64,000 nt of DNA from Muribaculaceae bacterium (GTDB lineage: Bacteria; Bacteroidota; Bacteroidia; Bacteroidales; Muribaculaceae), in the NCBI GenBank assembly GCA_014867205.1, contig WGUO01000014.1, positions 1-64,000 on the forward strand, in the 5' to 3' direction. This document shows positions 55,799-64,000 of this stretch, in pieces. The translations under genes and the position numbers were made by a program. The notes under the pieces were generated by a model. It had not been told where the DNA came from. It saw only the letters and a program-made list of their open reading frames with translations, and ran no database searches. Every line of letters starts with the position of its first letter. Position 1 is the first letter of the stretch.

Positions 55799-58003
55799 AT
55801 GGCTGATAAGAAGAGCAAGATAACGACTGAGACTTTCCCGGTGACGGGCATGATGTGCGCCGTCTGCGCAGGCACCGTGACCAAGACCCTCTCCGAACTG
55901 CCCGGCGTGGAGAAGGCAGACGTCAACTTCGCCACATCGTCGGCCACGGTGACGTGGAACGAGGCAGATACATCGCCCGACGTCATGCGCCGGGCACTCG
56001 ACCATGCCGGCTACGGACTGATCGCCGAGAGCGACGAGGCCCGCGCCGTCGCCGAGAAGGAACGTCAGGACGCCGCCGAGTATACGGCCATGAAGCGGCG
56101 CGTGGCGGTGGCCTGGATCATCTCCGTGCCGCTCGCCGTGCTGTGCATGACGCATATCCATTTCCCGGGCGAGTCGTGGGTCTATATGGCCATGACGCTC
56201 GTCGTGATGCTCTGGTGCGGGCGCGGGTTCTTCGTGCGCGGGTTCCGGAGCCTCTGGAGCAAGTCGCCAACCATGGACACATTAGTGGCCATCTCAACCT
56301 CGGTGAGTTTCCTGTTCTCGGCGTTCAACACGATATGGCCCGAGGCAATGACGTCGCGGGGCTACACGGCCGACCTCTATTACGAGGGGGCGGCGATGAT
56401 AATAACATTCGTGCTGACGGGGAAGATGATGGAGATGCGCTCGCGTCGCAACACGGGCGCCGCACTCCGCGCCCTGATGGGCCTTCAGCCGAAGACGGCA
56501 ATGGTGGTCAGCGCCGACGGCGAGACCCGCGAGGTGCCGATCGCCGACATTCACGCCGGCGACGCGGTACTCGTGCACCCCGGCGAGAGGGTTCCCATCG
56601 ACGGCACCGTTACCGCCGGACAGAGCGCAGTCGACGAGAGCATGCTGACCGGCGAGCCGGAGAAGGTCGAGAAGGCAAAGGGGGATACCGTGTCTGCCGG
56701 CACAATGAACGGCAACGGCACGCTGACCGTGCGGGCCGACAACGTGGGGGCCGACACCGAACTTGCCCGCATCGTGCGCTCCGTGCGTCAGGCGCAAGGC
56801 TCAAAGGCGCCTGTGCAGCGGCTTGTCGACCGCATCAGCGCCTGGTTTGTGCCGGCGGTCATAGCGATTGCAGTAGTGACTTTCGCTGTATGGATGCTTG
56901 CCACGGGCAATCTCGCACATGCCTTGGTCTGCTCGGTATCCGTCCTGGTTATAGCGTGTCCATGCGCGTTGGGTCTGGCCACTCCGACGGCCATTATGGT
57001 CGGTATAGGACGAGGTGCGCGCGAGGGTATCCTTATCAAGGATGCCACCGCACTCGAACTGCTTGAGAAGACCGACACCGTGGTGCTCGACAAGACTGGC
57101 ACCATCACGACGGGACATCCCCGCGTGACTGAGGCCGTGTGGGCCGAGGGTGTCGACCGCAACGCGCTGGCGGCCGCGGCTTATGGAGCGGAACTGAAGT
57201 CGACCCATCCGTTGGCCGAGGCGATATGCGCATATTTCGCCAAGGAGGGCGTCGTGGCAACTGAGCCCCAGAGTTTTGAGTACACTCCCGGCAAGGGAAT
57301 GAGTTTCACGACGGGTGGTGTGGAGTATGTGCTGGGGAGTGCATCGCTTGCCGAGGGCACTGACACAGCACCGGGGCGTGCCGTCGCCGAATGGCTCCCG
57401 ACCGGCTCTGGAGTGGTAGTGATGGATGCCGGAGGCAAGCCGGTGGGAGCATTCCGCGTCGCGGACACGCTGCAGCCCGGCATACCGGCCACGATTGCGA
57501 GTCTTCGCAAGGATGGCCGCGAAGTCATACTGCTGACGGGTGACAAGCGAGCCACCGCAGAGCATGTGGCCCGCGAGGCGGGAATAGCCCGGGTTATCGC
57601 GGAGACAATGCCGGGCGATAAGTTTGATGTGGTGGCGCGTCTGCGCCGCGAGGGTCACGTTGTGGCCATGGCGGGCGACGGCATAAACGATGCCGAGGCA
57701 TTAGCCGAGGCCGACGTGTCGGTTGCGATGGGTGGCGGCAGCGATATTGCGATTGAGGTGGCCCAGCTGACGCTGGTCTCAGGGAAACTCGCGGCGTTGC
57801 CGCGTGCGTTCGCTCTGTCGCGCAAGACGCTCCGCATCATCAAGGAGAACCTGTTCTGGGCGTTCATCTACAATGTGATCGGCATACCGCTGGCGGCGGG
57901 CGTGCTGTGGAGCGTCGGCTTCACCCTGACGCCGATGTTTGCCTCGGCCGCAATGGCCCTCTCCTCAGTCTGCGTCGTCACCAACTCGCTCCGCCTCAAA
58001 TAG
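55799..58003 (+). CDS. copA: Copper-exporting P-type ATPase CopA
   Basis: 734 aa. One N-terminal heavy-metal domain (VTGMMCAVCAGTVTKTL, CxxC at about 18-21), eight membrane helices, the actuator VDESMLTGEPEKVEKAKG, the membrane metal site VIACPCALGLATPTA, the phosphorylation site VVLDKTGTITTGHP near 422, and the hinge AMAGDGINDAEALAEADV. It exports Cu(I) from the cytosol using ATP. The last 164 coding bases, stop codon and two following bases are repeated exactly at 58899-59064, on the far side of the zeta-toxin cassette. The gene itself is intact. Confidence 0.95.
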   Translation: MADKKSKITTETFPVTGMMCAVCAGTVTKTLSELPGVEKADVNFATSSATVTWNEADTSPDVMRRALDHAGYGLIAESDEARAVAEKERQDAAEYTAMKRRVAVAWIISVPLAVLCMTHIHFPGESWVYMAMTLVVMLWCGRGFFVRGFRSLWSKSPTMDTLVAISTSVSFLFSAFNTIWPEAMTSRGYTADLYYEGAAMIITFVLTGKMMEMRSRRNTGAALRALMGLQPKTAMVVSADGETREVPIADIHAGDAVLVHPGERVPIDGTVTAGQSAVDESMLTGEPEKVEKAKGDTVSAGTMNGNGTLTVRADNVGADTELARIVRSVRQAQGSKAPVQRLVDRISAWFVPAVIAIAVVTFAVWMLATGNLAHALVCSVSVLVIACPCALGLATPTAIMVGIGRGAREGILIKDATALELLEKTDTVVLDKTGTITTGHPRVTEAVWAEGVDRNALAAAAYGAELKSTHPLAEAICAYFAKEGVVATEPQSFEYTPGKGMSFTTGGVEYVLGSASLAEGTDTAPGRAVAEWLPTGSGVVVMDAGGKPVGAFRVADTLQPGIPATIASLRKDGREVILLTGDKRATAEHVAREAGIARVIAETMPGDKFDVVARLRREGHVVAMAGDGINDAEALAEADVSVAMGGGSDIAIEVAQLTLVSGKLAALPRAFALSRKTLRIIKENLFWAFIYNVIGIPLAAGVLWSVGFTLTPMFASAAMALSSVCVVTNSLRLK

Positions 58004-58005
58004 GC
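57840..58005 (+). repeat. Left 166-bp direct repeat (3' end of copA)
   Basis: Identical by eye to 58899-59064. The offset is 1059 bases throughout. It covers the last codons of copA, the stop codon and two further bases. Confidence 0.95.
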
Positions 58006-58153
58006 ATCTGTTCATTGAATAGCAGACTCTTTAGTAAAATTATGTAAAAAACTTTAAACATGTGAATTTGCATGTACACCGAAAAATTTTTATATTTACG
58101 GCGGAAATGGCCATGCGCCTAAAACCGCACATACTTCAAAACATCTTTTTAGG

Positions 58154-58717
58154 ATGAAACCAATCCTTTATATAATAGCCGGATGCAACGGTGCAGGCAA
58201 GACAACAGCTTCCATGACAGTTTTGCCCGAAATTCTCAATTGCAGAGAATTTGTCAATGCCGACGAAATAGCAAAGGGCCTATCGCCACTTAACCCAGAA
58301 GAGGTTGCTGTCTTGGCAGGAAGGTTAATGTTGTGCCGCATAGGCACTCTCATGAAAAGCCGTAAAACTTTTGCTATTGAAACAACACTTGCCACACGAA
58401 GTTATAAAAAACTCGTACTAAGTGCCAAAGAACAGGGTTATAAAGTTGTGCTGCTTTTTTTCTGGCTACCCTCTCCACAACAGGCTGAACAACGTGTAGC
58501 CCTACGTGTGGCATCCGGCGGACATAATATTCCTAACGATGTGATACATCGACGCTATTGGAACGGCATTATTAATCTTTTTGAGATATTTATACCCATA
58601 GTCGACAGTTGGTCGTTATATGATAATACAGATGAGATAAGGCCAATTGTTGAAAATGGTGAAATCATTAACAGCAAGTTGTTTAATCAAATTAAAACTC
58701 ATGTCGGAAGAAGATAA
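58154..58717 (+). CDS. Zeta-toxin family P-loop kinase
   Basis: 187 aa. Walker A GCNGAGKTT (residues 10-18) follows a short strand. Further zeta-type features are FVNADEIAKGLSPLNPE near 35, FAIETTLATRSYKKLV near 74 and the arginine-bearing RVALRVASGGHNIPNDVI near 115. Zeta toxins phosphorylate UDP-sugars or other small substrates and arrest growth, but chromosomal relatives may have other targets. The next small gene overlaps its 3' end by 17 bases. A weak -7-like TATATTTA lies about 60 bases upstream. Confidence 0.85.
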   Translation: MKPILYIIAGCNGAGKTTASMTVLPEILNCREFVNADEIAKGLSPLNPEEVAVLAGRLMLCRIGTLMKSRKTFAIETTLATRSYKKLVLSAKEQGYKVVLLFFWLPSPQQAEQRVALRVASGGHNIPNDVIHRRYWNGIINLFEIFIPIVDSWSLYDNTDEIRPIVENGEIINSKLFNQIKTHVGRR

Positions 58718-58886
58718 AACATTAAGTCGCCTCTTACTGGAGGGTATAAGAAAGGCCCAGCGACTTATGCTCGAGCGTAAGGCAAAATTAGGAGAATCAG
58801 TTGTGTACGCCGATGCACACGGCAGACCATATCAACTCACAGCAGAAGAAGCCTTAGTCCGACTCAGAAACAATAAAAAGGAATAA
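58701..58886 (+). CDS. Small partner of the zeta toxin, possible antitoxin
   Basis: 61 aa from the ATG at 58701; longer frames read back into the toxin gene. Highly charged N-terminal helix (MSEEDKTLSRLLLEGIRKA) and a C-terminal LTAEEALVRLRNNKKE, with a short YADAHGRPYQ turn between. No family recognised. The 17-base overlap and fixed position after the toxin suggest a cognate antitoxin, although the toxin-first order is less usual and the protein is shorter than the classical epsilon antitoxin. Confidence 0.6.
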   Translation: MSEEDKTLSRLLLEGIRKAQRLMLERKAKLGESVVYADAHGRPYQLTAEEALVRLRNNKKE

Positions 58887-58898
58887 GGGTCTGGAGCG

Positions 58899-59064
58899 TC
58901 AAGGAGAACCTGTTCTGGGCGTTCATCTACAATGTGATCGGCATACCGCTGGCGGCGGGCGTGCTGTGGAGCGTCGGCTTCACCCTGACGCCGATGTTTG
59001 CCTCGGCCGCAATGGCCCTCTCCTCAGTCTGCGTCGTCACCAACTCGCTCCGCCTCAAATAGGC
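58899..59064 (+). repeat. Right 166-bp direct repeat (duplicate of the copA 3' end)
   Basis: Exact copy of 57840-58005, including the copA stop codon, here without the rest of the gene. The sequence beyond it (CCGCGCCATCTG) differs from that after the left copy (ATCTGTTCATTG), so the insertion boundary can be placed to the base. Confidence 0.95.
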
Positions 59065-59123
59065 CGCGCCATCTGATTGCCAACCTTCCCTGACAAAAAT
59101 TCCGTATGTTATTACCGAAACAT

Positions 59124-59154
59124 TTTGAAATAAAGCTGTAAAGCATTAACTTTG
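59124..59154 (+). promoter_or_regulatory. Promoter of the large LRR exoprotein
   Basis: TTTG (59124-59127), 19 bases, then TAACTTTG (59147-59154). The leader before the ATG at 59366 is about 205 bases, much longer than for most genes here. It contains a small hairpin (GTTAG/CTAAC near 59300-59320) but no recognised riboswitch. Confidence 0.7.
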
Positions 59155-59365
59155 CGGCAGAACAGACCGAAGAGAGAGAGACCTGATATGACTCTGTCTC
59201 GCTAAGGCCGCATAAAACTCATTCGTATAACCTCGCATAACTGAGAACCTCACATAACTGATTTAAGAGACACCGGTGGCGTGATGTCTATCCTAAGGCG
59301 TTAGAACTCCCCTAACAGGAACGCGCGCTCATCAAATAATTGAAACAACGACAACTGGCACTTAT

Positions 59366-62300
59366 ATGAAAAAATTATCCATTCTGACAATCTTTTTAAC
59401 CTTCCTTTCATCCGTTTGCCTCGGACGCGACTTTGAATATGACGGACTCGTATATACCGTTGTCAGTGAAGAAGAAATGACTGCGCAACTTAAGGAGGGC
59501 TATAAAAAGTCAACCAACTCTCCTTACGTGGCCGGAAATCCCGGGGCTGCGGGCCATGTGGAAATCCCCTCAATCGCTTACGATGGAGATGCCGCGTACA
59601 CCGTATGCTCAATCCCTCCACATGCGTTCTTCAATAATGAAAATATCACATCCGTGAGCATCTCGTCGTCGGTAAAGATTATTGACAAGTGGGCGTTTTG
59701 CGGTTGCAAGTCACTTGAAGCCGTCTATATCGAGGAGGGTCTGCAGTCAATAGAATATCAGGCATTCGACTGGTGTAAGGAACTGCGGGAGATTAAATTG
59801 CCCACCTCACTTCTTAAATTGGGCGATTGCATATTCCCCGATGACACGTCGATGACCGACCTGATACTTCCTCCCAATCTTACTGAAATGGGAAGGTTCA
59901 GTGTCAATAACAGCAACATAAAGAAGGTGGCAATTCCATCTGGCTTCCCTGTCGACCTTTCAGCAGTGTTCGGCCGTGAGCAGGAGAAATGTGTAGAATA
60001 TCCTAAGGAATCATATCTTCAGGAGGATGGCCGGATCTATTCCCCCGACAAAACCAGCCTCTGGTATGTCTCCACCTCGGCCGAAGGAAGCATATCGCTT
60101 CCTGAGACAGTAACGGAGATAGGCCCTTATGCCTTCAAAGATTGTGACAAAGTGACAGAAGTGGAAAGGTCATCGGAACTGAAGCATATCTCCGAGGGGG
60201 CGTTTTTCAGATGTACATCCTTGGAAAGCTTTGATTTTCCCGACACCATGGAAAAGATAGAGGATAGCACATTAGCGGGGTGTACAAGTCTTGTCCACGT
60301 AAGAATGCCTGCATCACTCAGGAGCATCGGTACATCTGCATTTCACGGATGCAGTGTGCTGACCGGTGTCGACATCCCGCAATCTGTTGAAATAATATCA
60401 GGATTCGCCTTTTACGGATGTAAGTCACTGAAGTCTGTGGTCATACCGCCGCGTGTGAAGACAATTTCAGAACATGCGTTTTGGGGCTGCAATCTCTCGG
60501 ACATATCCATTCCCGAAGGAGTGGAGTGTCTGGACACGTACTCTTTATCGGGAAACTCGTTCGAAAGCATTACACTTCCGGAATCACTGACCACTATCCA
60601 GAATTATGCCTTGGCCGAATGTGTCAAACTCAAGAAACTGTTTATACCCCACAACGTGAAAAGCATCGGAATCGATATATTGAAAGACAGTGACGGAATT
60701 GAACAGGTTGTCGTCGGCAGAAATGTAGAGGACATGACCGGTCGATCGTTCTCCGGCTTGATAAATCTTAAGAAACTCGCATACCCTGACAATGTGCTCT
60801 TGACCGGTGTCATAAAGGGGGCTGTCAGATATCCCGCATCTGACGCGGTTTTTGAAGACGGAATTATTTATGACGGCACGCGTAGCGTACTGTATTTTGC
60901 CGACATAGACACAGAGGGGCAGGTCATCCTTCACGAAGGATTGCAGACCATCTATCCCTACGCATTCACAGAGTGTCATGGCCTCACGTCAGTGGTAATG
61001 TCGAACTCGATACAGGAGATAGGTGCATGTGCATTCAAGAACTGCGATAACATGCACTGGGTCGTTGCAGGCAATGGCTTGGAGAATCTTGCCGGCGACG
61101 CTTTGGATGGCTGCACTGCAATCTCCAAGTTATTATGGAATGACAAATGCTTTATATTTCTGCAGAATGGATGTGCCAATATTGTATATGATTCTCGAAT
61201 GTCAATTGAACATGACAAAGGCCTTGTGTACGGTCACAGCGAGAATGAAAATGCCCTGCTTTTCTGTTCACCCGACTTTGAGGGACACGCGACAGTAAGA
61301 GAAGGAATCGATAAGATAGGAAAGCAGGCATTCGAATCTTGTCAGCAACTTACTTCGGTTGAATTGCCTGAAAGTCTGACGAGGATTGAAAAAAATGCAT
61401 TTCTGGGATCTGAGAATGTGGCAGACCTTACAGCCCATGCACCTGTGCCTCCTCATTGTGCCGAAGATGCGTTCACGTATGCAATGACAGAGGGCAGGCA
61501 GACACGTCTGCACCTCAGTCCTGAGAACGCGTTGCTTTACGCAGGTGTCAAGCCATGGTCGGATTTTTTTGATATCTCTACACCCGGAGGCAAGGTGTTC
61601 AAATTGAACGACGGCCAGCTCAGTTACGCATGCTCGGAAGAAACGCATACGGCAAGTGTGGTCAAGAATGATTCATATCTAAGCTTTACGGGCGTTTCCA
61701 TCCCGGCGCGTGTGGCTGTGGAGGAGAATGGTGCCTCAACATTCTATAAGGTCGAGGGTATCGCTCCAGGAGCCTTTGACGGATGCAAAGACATATCCGT
61801 TCTGACTCTGGGAAGGAATCTGAAATGGATTGGCGAGTCAGCATTCAAGAACTGCAGGAATATCAGGAGCGTAAAGATACCTGAATTGATAGAGGAGATT
61901 CCGGACAGCTGCTTTATGTTCGATGATATTGACAATCTTGAGCTGAACGACAAAATACGCCGCATAGGCAACAATGCCTTTTATTCCGCCAATCTATCGT
62001 CGATTACATTCCCGGCATCTCTTGAGGAGATTGGCAGCGAGGCGTTTTCAATGTCTCCATTGGATGAGATCACATTTAACGAGGGATTGATCAGGATAGG
62101 AGACAAGGCTTTCACAGGATACAGCGGCTCGATGCATCTGAGGACTCTCAGTTTCCCGTCGACGCTGATCGAAATCGGGAATGGAGCCTTCCGCTATAAT
62201 TACGCATTATCTACGGTCAACTTCAACGAGAATCTTCAGAAAATAGGAGCCGGCGCTTTCGAGAACTGCAACATAAAGTCACTCAGTTTCCCGGCTAGAT

Positions 62301-63808
62301 TGAGGAGCATCGGAGAGTCTGCGTTCAAAGGGAATTCCTCTGTGGCGACGATCTATTTCAACGAAGGGCTCGAGACTATCGGAGACTATGCCTTCAACGA
62401 CATTTATCTGGTGTCGGGATTAAAATTCCCTGACTCCCTGAAGAGTATCGGGGATTACTGTTTTGAAAATCACTCAAAAAGCCCGGCATTGAAATACATC
62501 GATTTCGGCAACGGAATTGAATATATAGGGAAAAATGCCTTTGCGAGCCAGACTTCGCTGTATGATGTGCATCTGCCGGCGTCGATGAGGATAATCGATG
62601 AATATGCATTCACCGCGTCGGCAATCCGCAACCTTACAATGGCAAATGGCATTGAGAAGATTTCGGATTACGCTTTCAAGGACTGTTCGGGATTACTTGC
62701 CGTCTCTTTCCCGGCCTCGATGAAATATGTGGGAAAGAGGGCGTTCGAAAAATGCATCTCACTCACTGATGTTTCTTTTGAGGATTCTGACGAGCCGATT
62801 GATGTGGCAGACCAGGCGTTCTTAAATACGTTTATCCGCAGTGCCTACGTAGGCAGACCGTTGCCTCCGAGAGCACTTGCAACTTCCACCACCCCCTATC
62901 TTTACACAATTGTGGTGGGTGGACATTCATATGTGGCGCCCGGCTCGCTGTCCTATCAGGAGGCCTTGAGCAATCTGGTGATACTTGACGGTGTCACTGA
63001 GATTCAGGACAATGCTTTCGCCAATTGTAAACATCTTGACACTGTGGTAATTCCTCCCAGCGTAAAGAAAATCGGCGCGGGGGCTTTCTCTTTCTGTAAC
63101 CTCAAATATCTTGCCATAGGACATGGCATGCAGGATATCGCTGAAAACGCCTTCAGCGGCAATGACAAACTTGAGAATGTGTATATCACAGCCGTTGAGC
63201 CACCGCATGCCGCCAACTCGGCGTTCAGTTCATATGCGGCGACACTGCATGTTCCGTCAGATTCGTATGATAGTTATATGGACTGTCCGTCGTGCTGGTA
63301 TAGATTTGAAAACAGCATGGAGCGACTTATTGAACCGGTTTTACTTTCGACCGAAAGTTCTGTCTCTGCGGATGTCAAACCCGGGGATTCATTCCAGCTT
63401 ACGACAACGTTCACACCTGAGGAGACGACTCTGCAACACCTTTTCTATTTATCCACAAATCCTGATGTGGCTTCTGTTGACCATACCGGAGTCGTAACCT
63501 ACCACGGGAATCAGTCCGGTGATGTTGAAGCGCTTTCTGACGCCTCGGAGCCTTCAGATTGTGAGATTCAGGTCTATACTCTTTATGCTGATTCTCCCAG
63601 GGCTTCATTCAGACTCGAAGGAATATTATCAGAAATTGAGTCCGTGTCAGTGGATGATTCCTCTGACATACAGCTTGACCTGTCAAAGCCTTATGAGGTA
63701 TACAGTATGCAAGGGTATAGAATCTTTACCGGCATCGAGACCCTTGAGCCTGGAACATACATCATTCGTCAGGGCAACCTCTCGCTGAAGATAAGCCTCA
63801 GACGCTGA
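59366..63808 (+). CDS. Giant BspA-type leucine-rich-repeat exoprotein
   Basis: 1480 aa. Signal peptide (MKKLSILTIFLTFLSSVCLG), then about 40 LRR_5/BspA repeats over residues 50-1320 of the form IGDYAFNDIYLVSGLKFPDS or ITEIGPYAFKDCDKVTEV. Near 1325-1425 is an Ig-like (BIG_2-type) segment, SFQLTTTFTPEETT and VDHTGVVTYHG. The end (YEVYSMQGYRIFTGI, then LEPGTYIIRQGNLSLKI) is a T9SS-like sorting tail. Probably exported to the surface and adhesive, as for BspA of Tannerella. Same family as the LRR protein at 5765-6706. Confidence 0.88.
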   Translation: MKKLSILTIFLTFLSSVCLGRDFEYDGLVYTVVSEEEMTAQLKEGYKKSTNSPYVAGNPGAAGHVEIPSIAYDGDAAYTVCSIPPHAFFNNENITSVSISSSVKIIDKWAFCGCKSLEAVYIEEGLQSIEYQAFDWCKELREIKLPTSLLKLGDCIFPDDTSMTDLILPPNLTEMGRFSVNNSNIKKVAIPSGFPVDLSAVFGREQEKCVEYPKESYLQEDGRIYSPDKTSLWYVSTSAEGSISLPETVTEIGPYAFKDCDKVTEVERSSELKHISEGAFFRCTSLESFDFPDTMEKIEDSTLAGCTSLVHVRMPASLRSIGTSAFHGCSVLTGVDIPQSVEIISGFAFYGCKSLKSVVIPPRVKTISEHAFWGCNLSDISIPEGVECLDTYSLSGNSFESITLPESLTTIQNYALAECVKLKKLFIPHNVKSIGIDILKDSDGIEQVVVGRNVEDMTGRSFSGLINLKKLAYPDNVLLTGVIKGAVRYPASDAVFEDGIIYDGTRSVLYFADIDTEGQVILHEGLQTIYPYAFTECHGLTSVVMSNSIQEIGACAFKNCDNMHWVVAGNGLENLAGDALDGCTAISKLLWNDKCFIFLQNGCANIVYDSRMSIEHDKGLVYGHSENENALLFCSPDFEGHATVREGIDKIGKQAFESCQQLTSVELPESLTRIEKNAFLGSENVADLTAHAPVPPHCAEDAFTYAMTEGRQTRLHLSPENALLYAGVKPWSDFFDISTPGGKVFKLNDGQLSYACSEETHTASVVKNDSYLSFTGVSIPARVAVEENGASTFYKVEGIAPGAFDGCKDISVLTLGRNLKWIGESAFKNCRNIRSVKIPELIEEIPDSCFMFDDIDNLELNDKIRRIGNNAFYSANLSSITFPASLEEIGSEAFSMSPLDEITFNEGLIRIGDKAFTGYSGSMHLRTLSFPSTLIEIGNGAFRYNYALSTVNFNENLQKIGAGAFENCNIKSLSFPARLRSIGESAFKGNSSVATIYFNEGLETIGDYAFNDIYLVSGLKFPDSLKSIGDYCFENHSKSPALKYIDFGNGIEYIGKNAFASQTSLYDVHLPASMRIIDEYAFTASAIRNLTMANGIEKISDYAFKDCSGLLAVSFPASMKYVGKRAFEKCISLTDVSFEDSDEPIDVADQAFLNTFIRSAYVGRPLPPRALATSTTPYLYTIVVGGHSYVAPGSLSYQEALSNLVILDGVTEIQDNAFANCKHLDTVVIPPSVKKIGAGAFSFCNLKYLAIGHGMQDIAENAFSGNDKLENVYITAVEPPHAANSAFSSYAATLHVPSDSYDSYMDCPSCWYRFENSMERLIEPVLLSTESSVSADVKPGDSFQLTTTFTPEETTLQHLFYLSTNPDVASVDHTGVVTYHGNQSGDVEALSDASEPSDCEIQVYTLYADSPRASFRLEGILSEIESVSVDDSSDIQLDLSKPYEVYSMQGYRIFTGIETLEPGTYIIRQGNLSLKISLRR

Positions 63809-63859
63809 TTCTCCAAACAGAGATGAAAGTCAAGCATTGGGTGAAGTATATCCTAAGCC

Positions 63860-64000
63860 TAATGTCACTAAAATAAAGGGTGAGTGTTCACCTGTGCGGA
63901 GGACTGAACGTCCTTGATCATGACCAACCGGACACACGAATCGGGAAAAATGCTTTCGTAGTGAAACTGCGGCATTTTTCCGATTAGTGTGCCCGGCAGG
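63860..64000. repeat. Two-hairpin dispersed repeat, copy 2 (cut by window edge)
   Basis: Starts TAATGTCACTAAAATAA as copy 1 does. Small hairpin AGGAC/GTCCT (63900-63914) and a long hairpin (63928-63953 with 63972-63996) around an 18-base loop. Stem bases differ from copy 1 while pairing is largely kept, and the loop reads as the reverse complement of copy 1's loop at 14 of 18 positions. Confidence 0.7.

Larger units (their letters stand above)
58006..58898 (+). mobile_element. Zeta-toxin cassette bracketed by copies of the copA 3' end
   Basis: 893 bp of visibly AT-richer DNA holding the zeta-toxin gene and a small partner, between two identical copies of the copA 3' end. No transposase, integrase or terminal inverted repeat is visible. 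The arrangement suggests insertion at the end of copA with restoration of its 3' end, or a tandem duplication followed by replacement. Confidence 0.6.

Noticed and set aside
58006..58898. Insertion sequence or integrative element carrying its own recombinase
   Set aside because: No transposase, integrase or inverted ends are visible; only toxin and partner genes are present.

Overview
This window looks like the chromosome of a gut Bacteroidales, most likely a Muribaculaceae-type organism. The evidence is the recurrent promoter signature TTTG-N19..20-TAnnTTTG (exact matches before at least ten genes), very short or absent 5' leaders, a long Bacteroidetes-type SecA (1140 aa) ending in a zinc motif, large BspA-type leucine-rich-repeat exoproteins with T9SS-like tails, TPR-TM-HTH regulators and a DcuB/AspA fumarate module. 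The order is well supported; the family is an inference. No rRNA, tRNA or CRISPR array was seen.

Layout. 1-9.3 kb: a small DUF3244-like exported protein, a TPR/coiled-coil membrane regulator, a GH3 beta-glucosidase, an LRR exoprotein, a FabH-family ketoacyl synthase and a Bcr/CflA-type MFS exporter. 9.5-16.2 kb: two GYF_2/membrane proteins followed by a compact pseudaminic acid operon (pseB, pseC, a fused pseF-pseH, pseG, pseI) closed by a strong UUCG hairpin. 16.3-26.3 kb: a small-RNA candidate, then rluB (with a repeat-rich tail), asnS, a DUF4105 membrane protein, an exported phosphatase and secA. 26.5-32.1 kb: divergent aspA and dcuB-ansB-porin, a pathway asparagine -> aspartate -> fumarate. 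32.2-40.4 kb: a second copy of the small-RNA candidate, a UbiA-family transferase with a HAD phosphatase, a C69 dipeptidase, an acyl-CoA ligase, an iron alcohol dehydrogenase, a HIT protein, greA and a small orphan gene. 40.4-46.7 kb: two exported proteins, a membrane AraC regulator, sufE and a POT peptide transporter. 46.7-52 kb: an accessory island of two DUF4143 ATPases around an unrecognised three-gene membrane operon. 52-58 kb: a lipoprotein, a WalJ-type MBL hydrolase, an RsmI-like and an RsmF-like methyltransferase, and copA. 58-59 kb: a zeta-toxin cassette lying between two identical 166-bp copies of the copA 3' end. 59.1-64 kb: a 1480-aa LRR exoprotein and a structured repeat cut by the window edge.

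Most noteworthy: (1) the zeta-toxin cassette bracketed by exact copies of the copA terminus; (2) both DUF4143 ATPases are preceded by tandem arrays (40-bp and 33-bp periods) in which every unit repeats the -33 promoter region but only the gene-proximal unit keeps an intact -7 box; (3) two inverted, almost identical ~70-nt promoter-RNA-terminator units sharing an upstream ATGTT-N4-AACAT-type palindrome; (4) a two-hairpin repeat whose copies keep base pairing despite sequence change and carry the apical loop in opposite orientation; (5) TTAGGT-type arrays that begin at, or one base after, stop codons.
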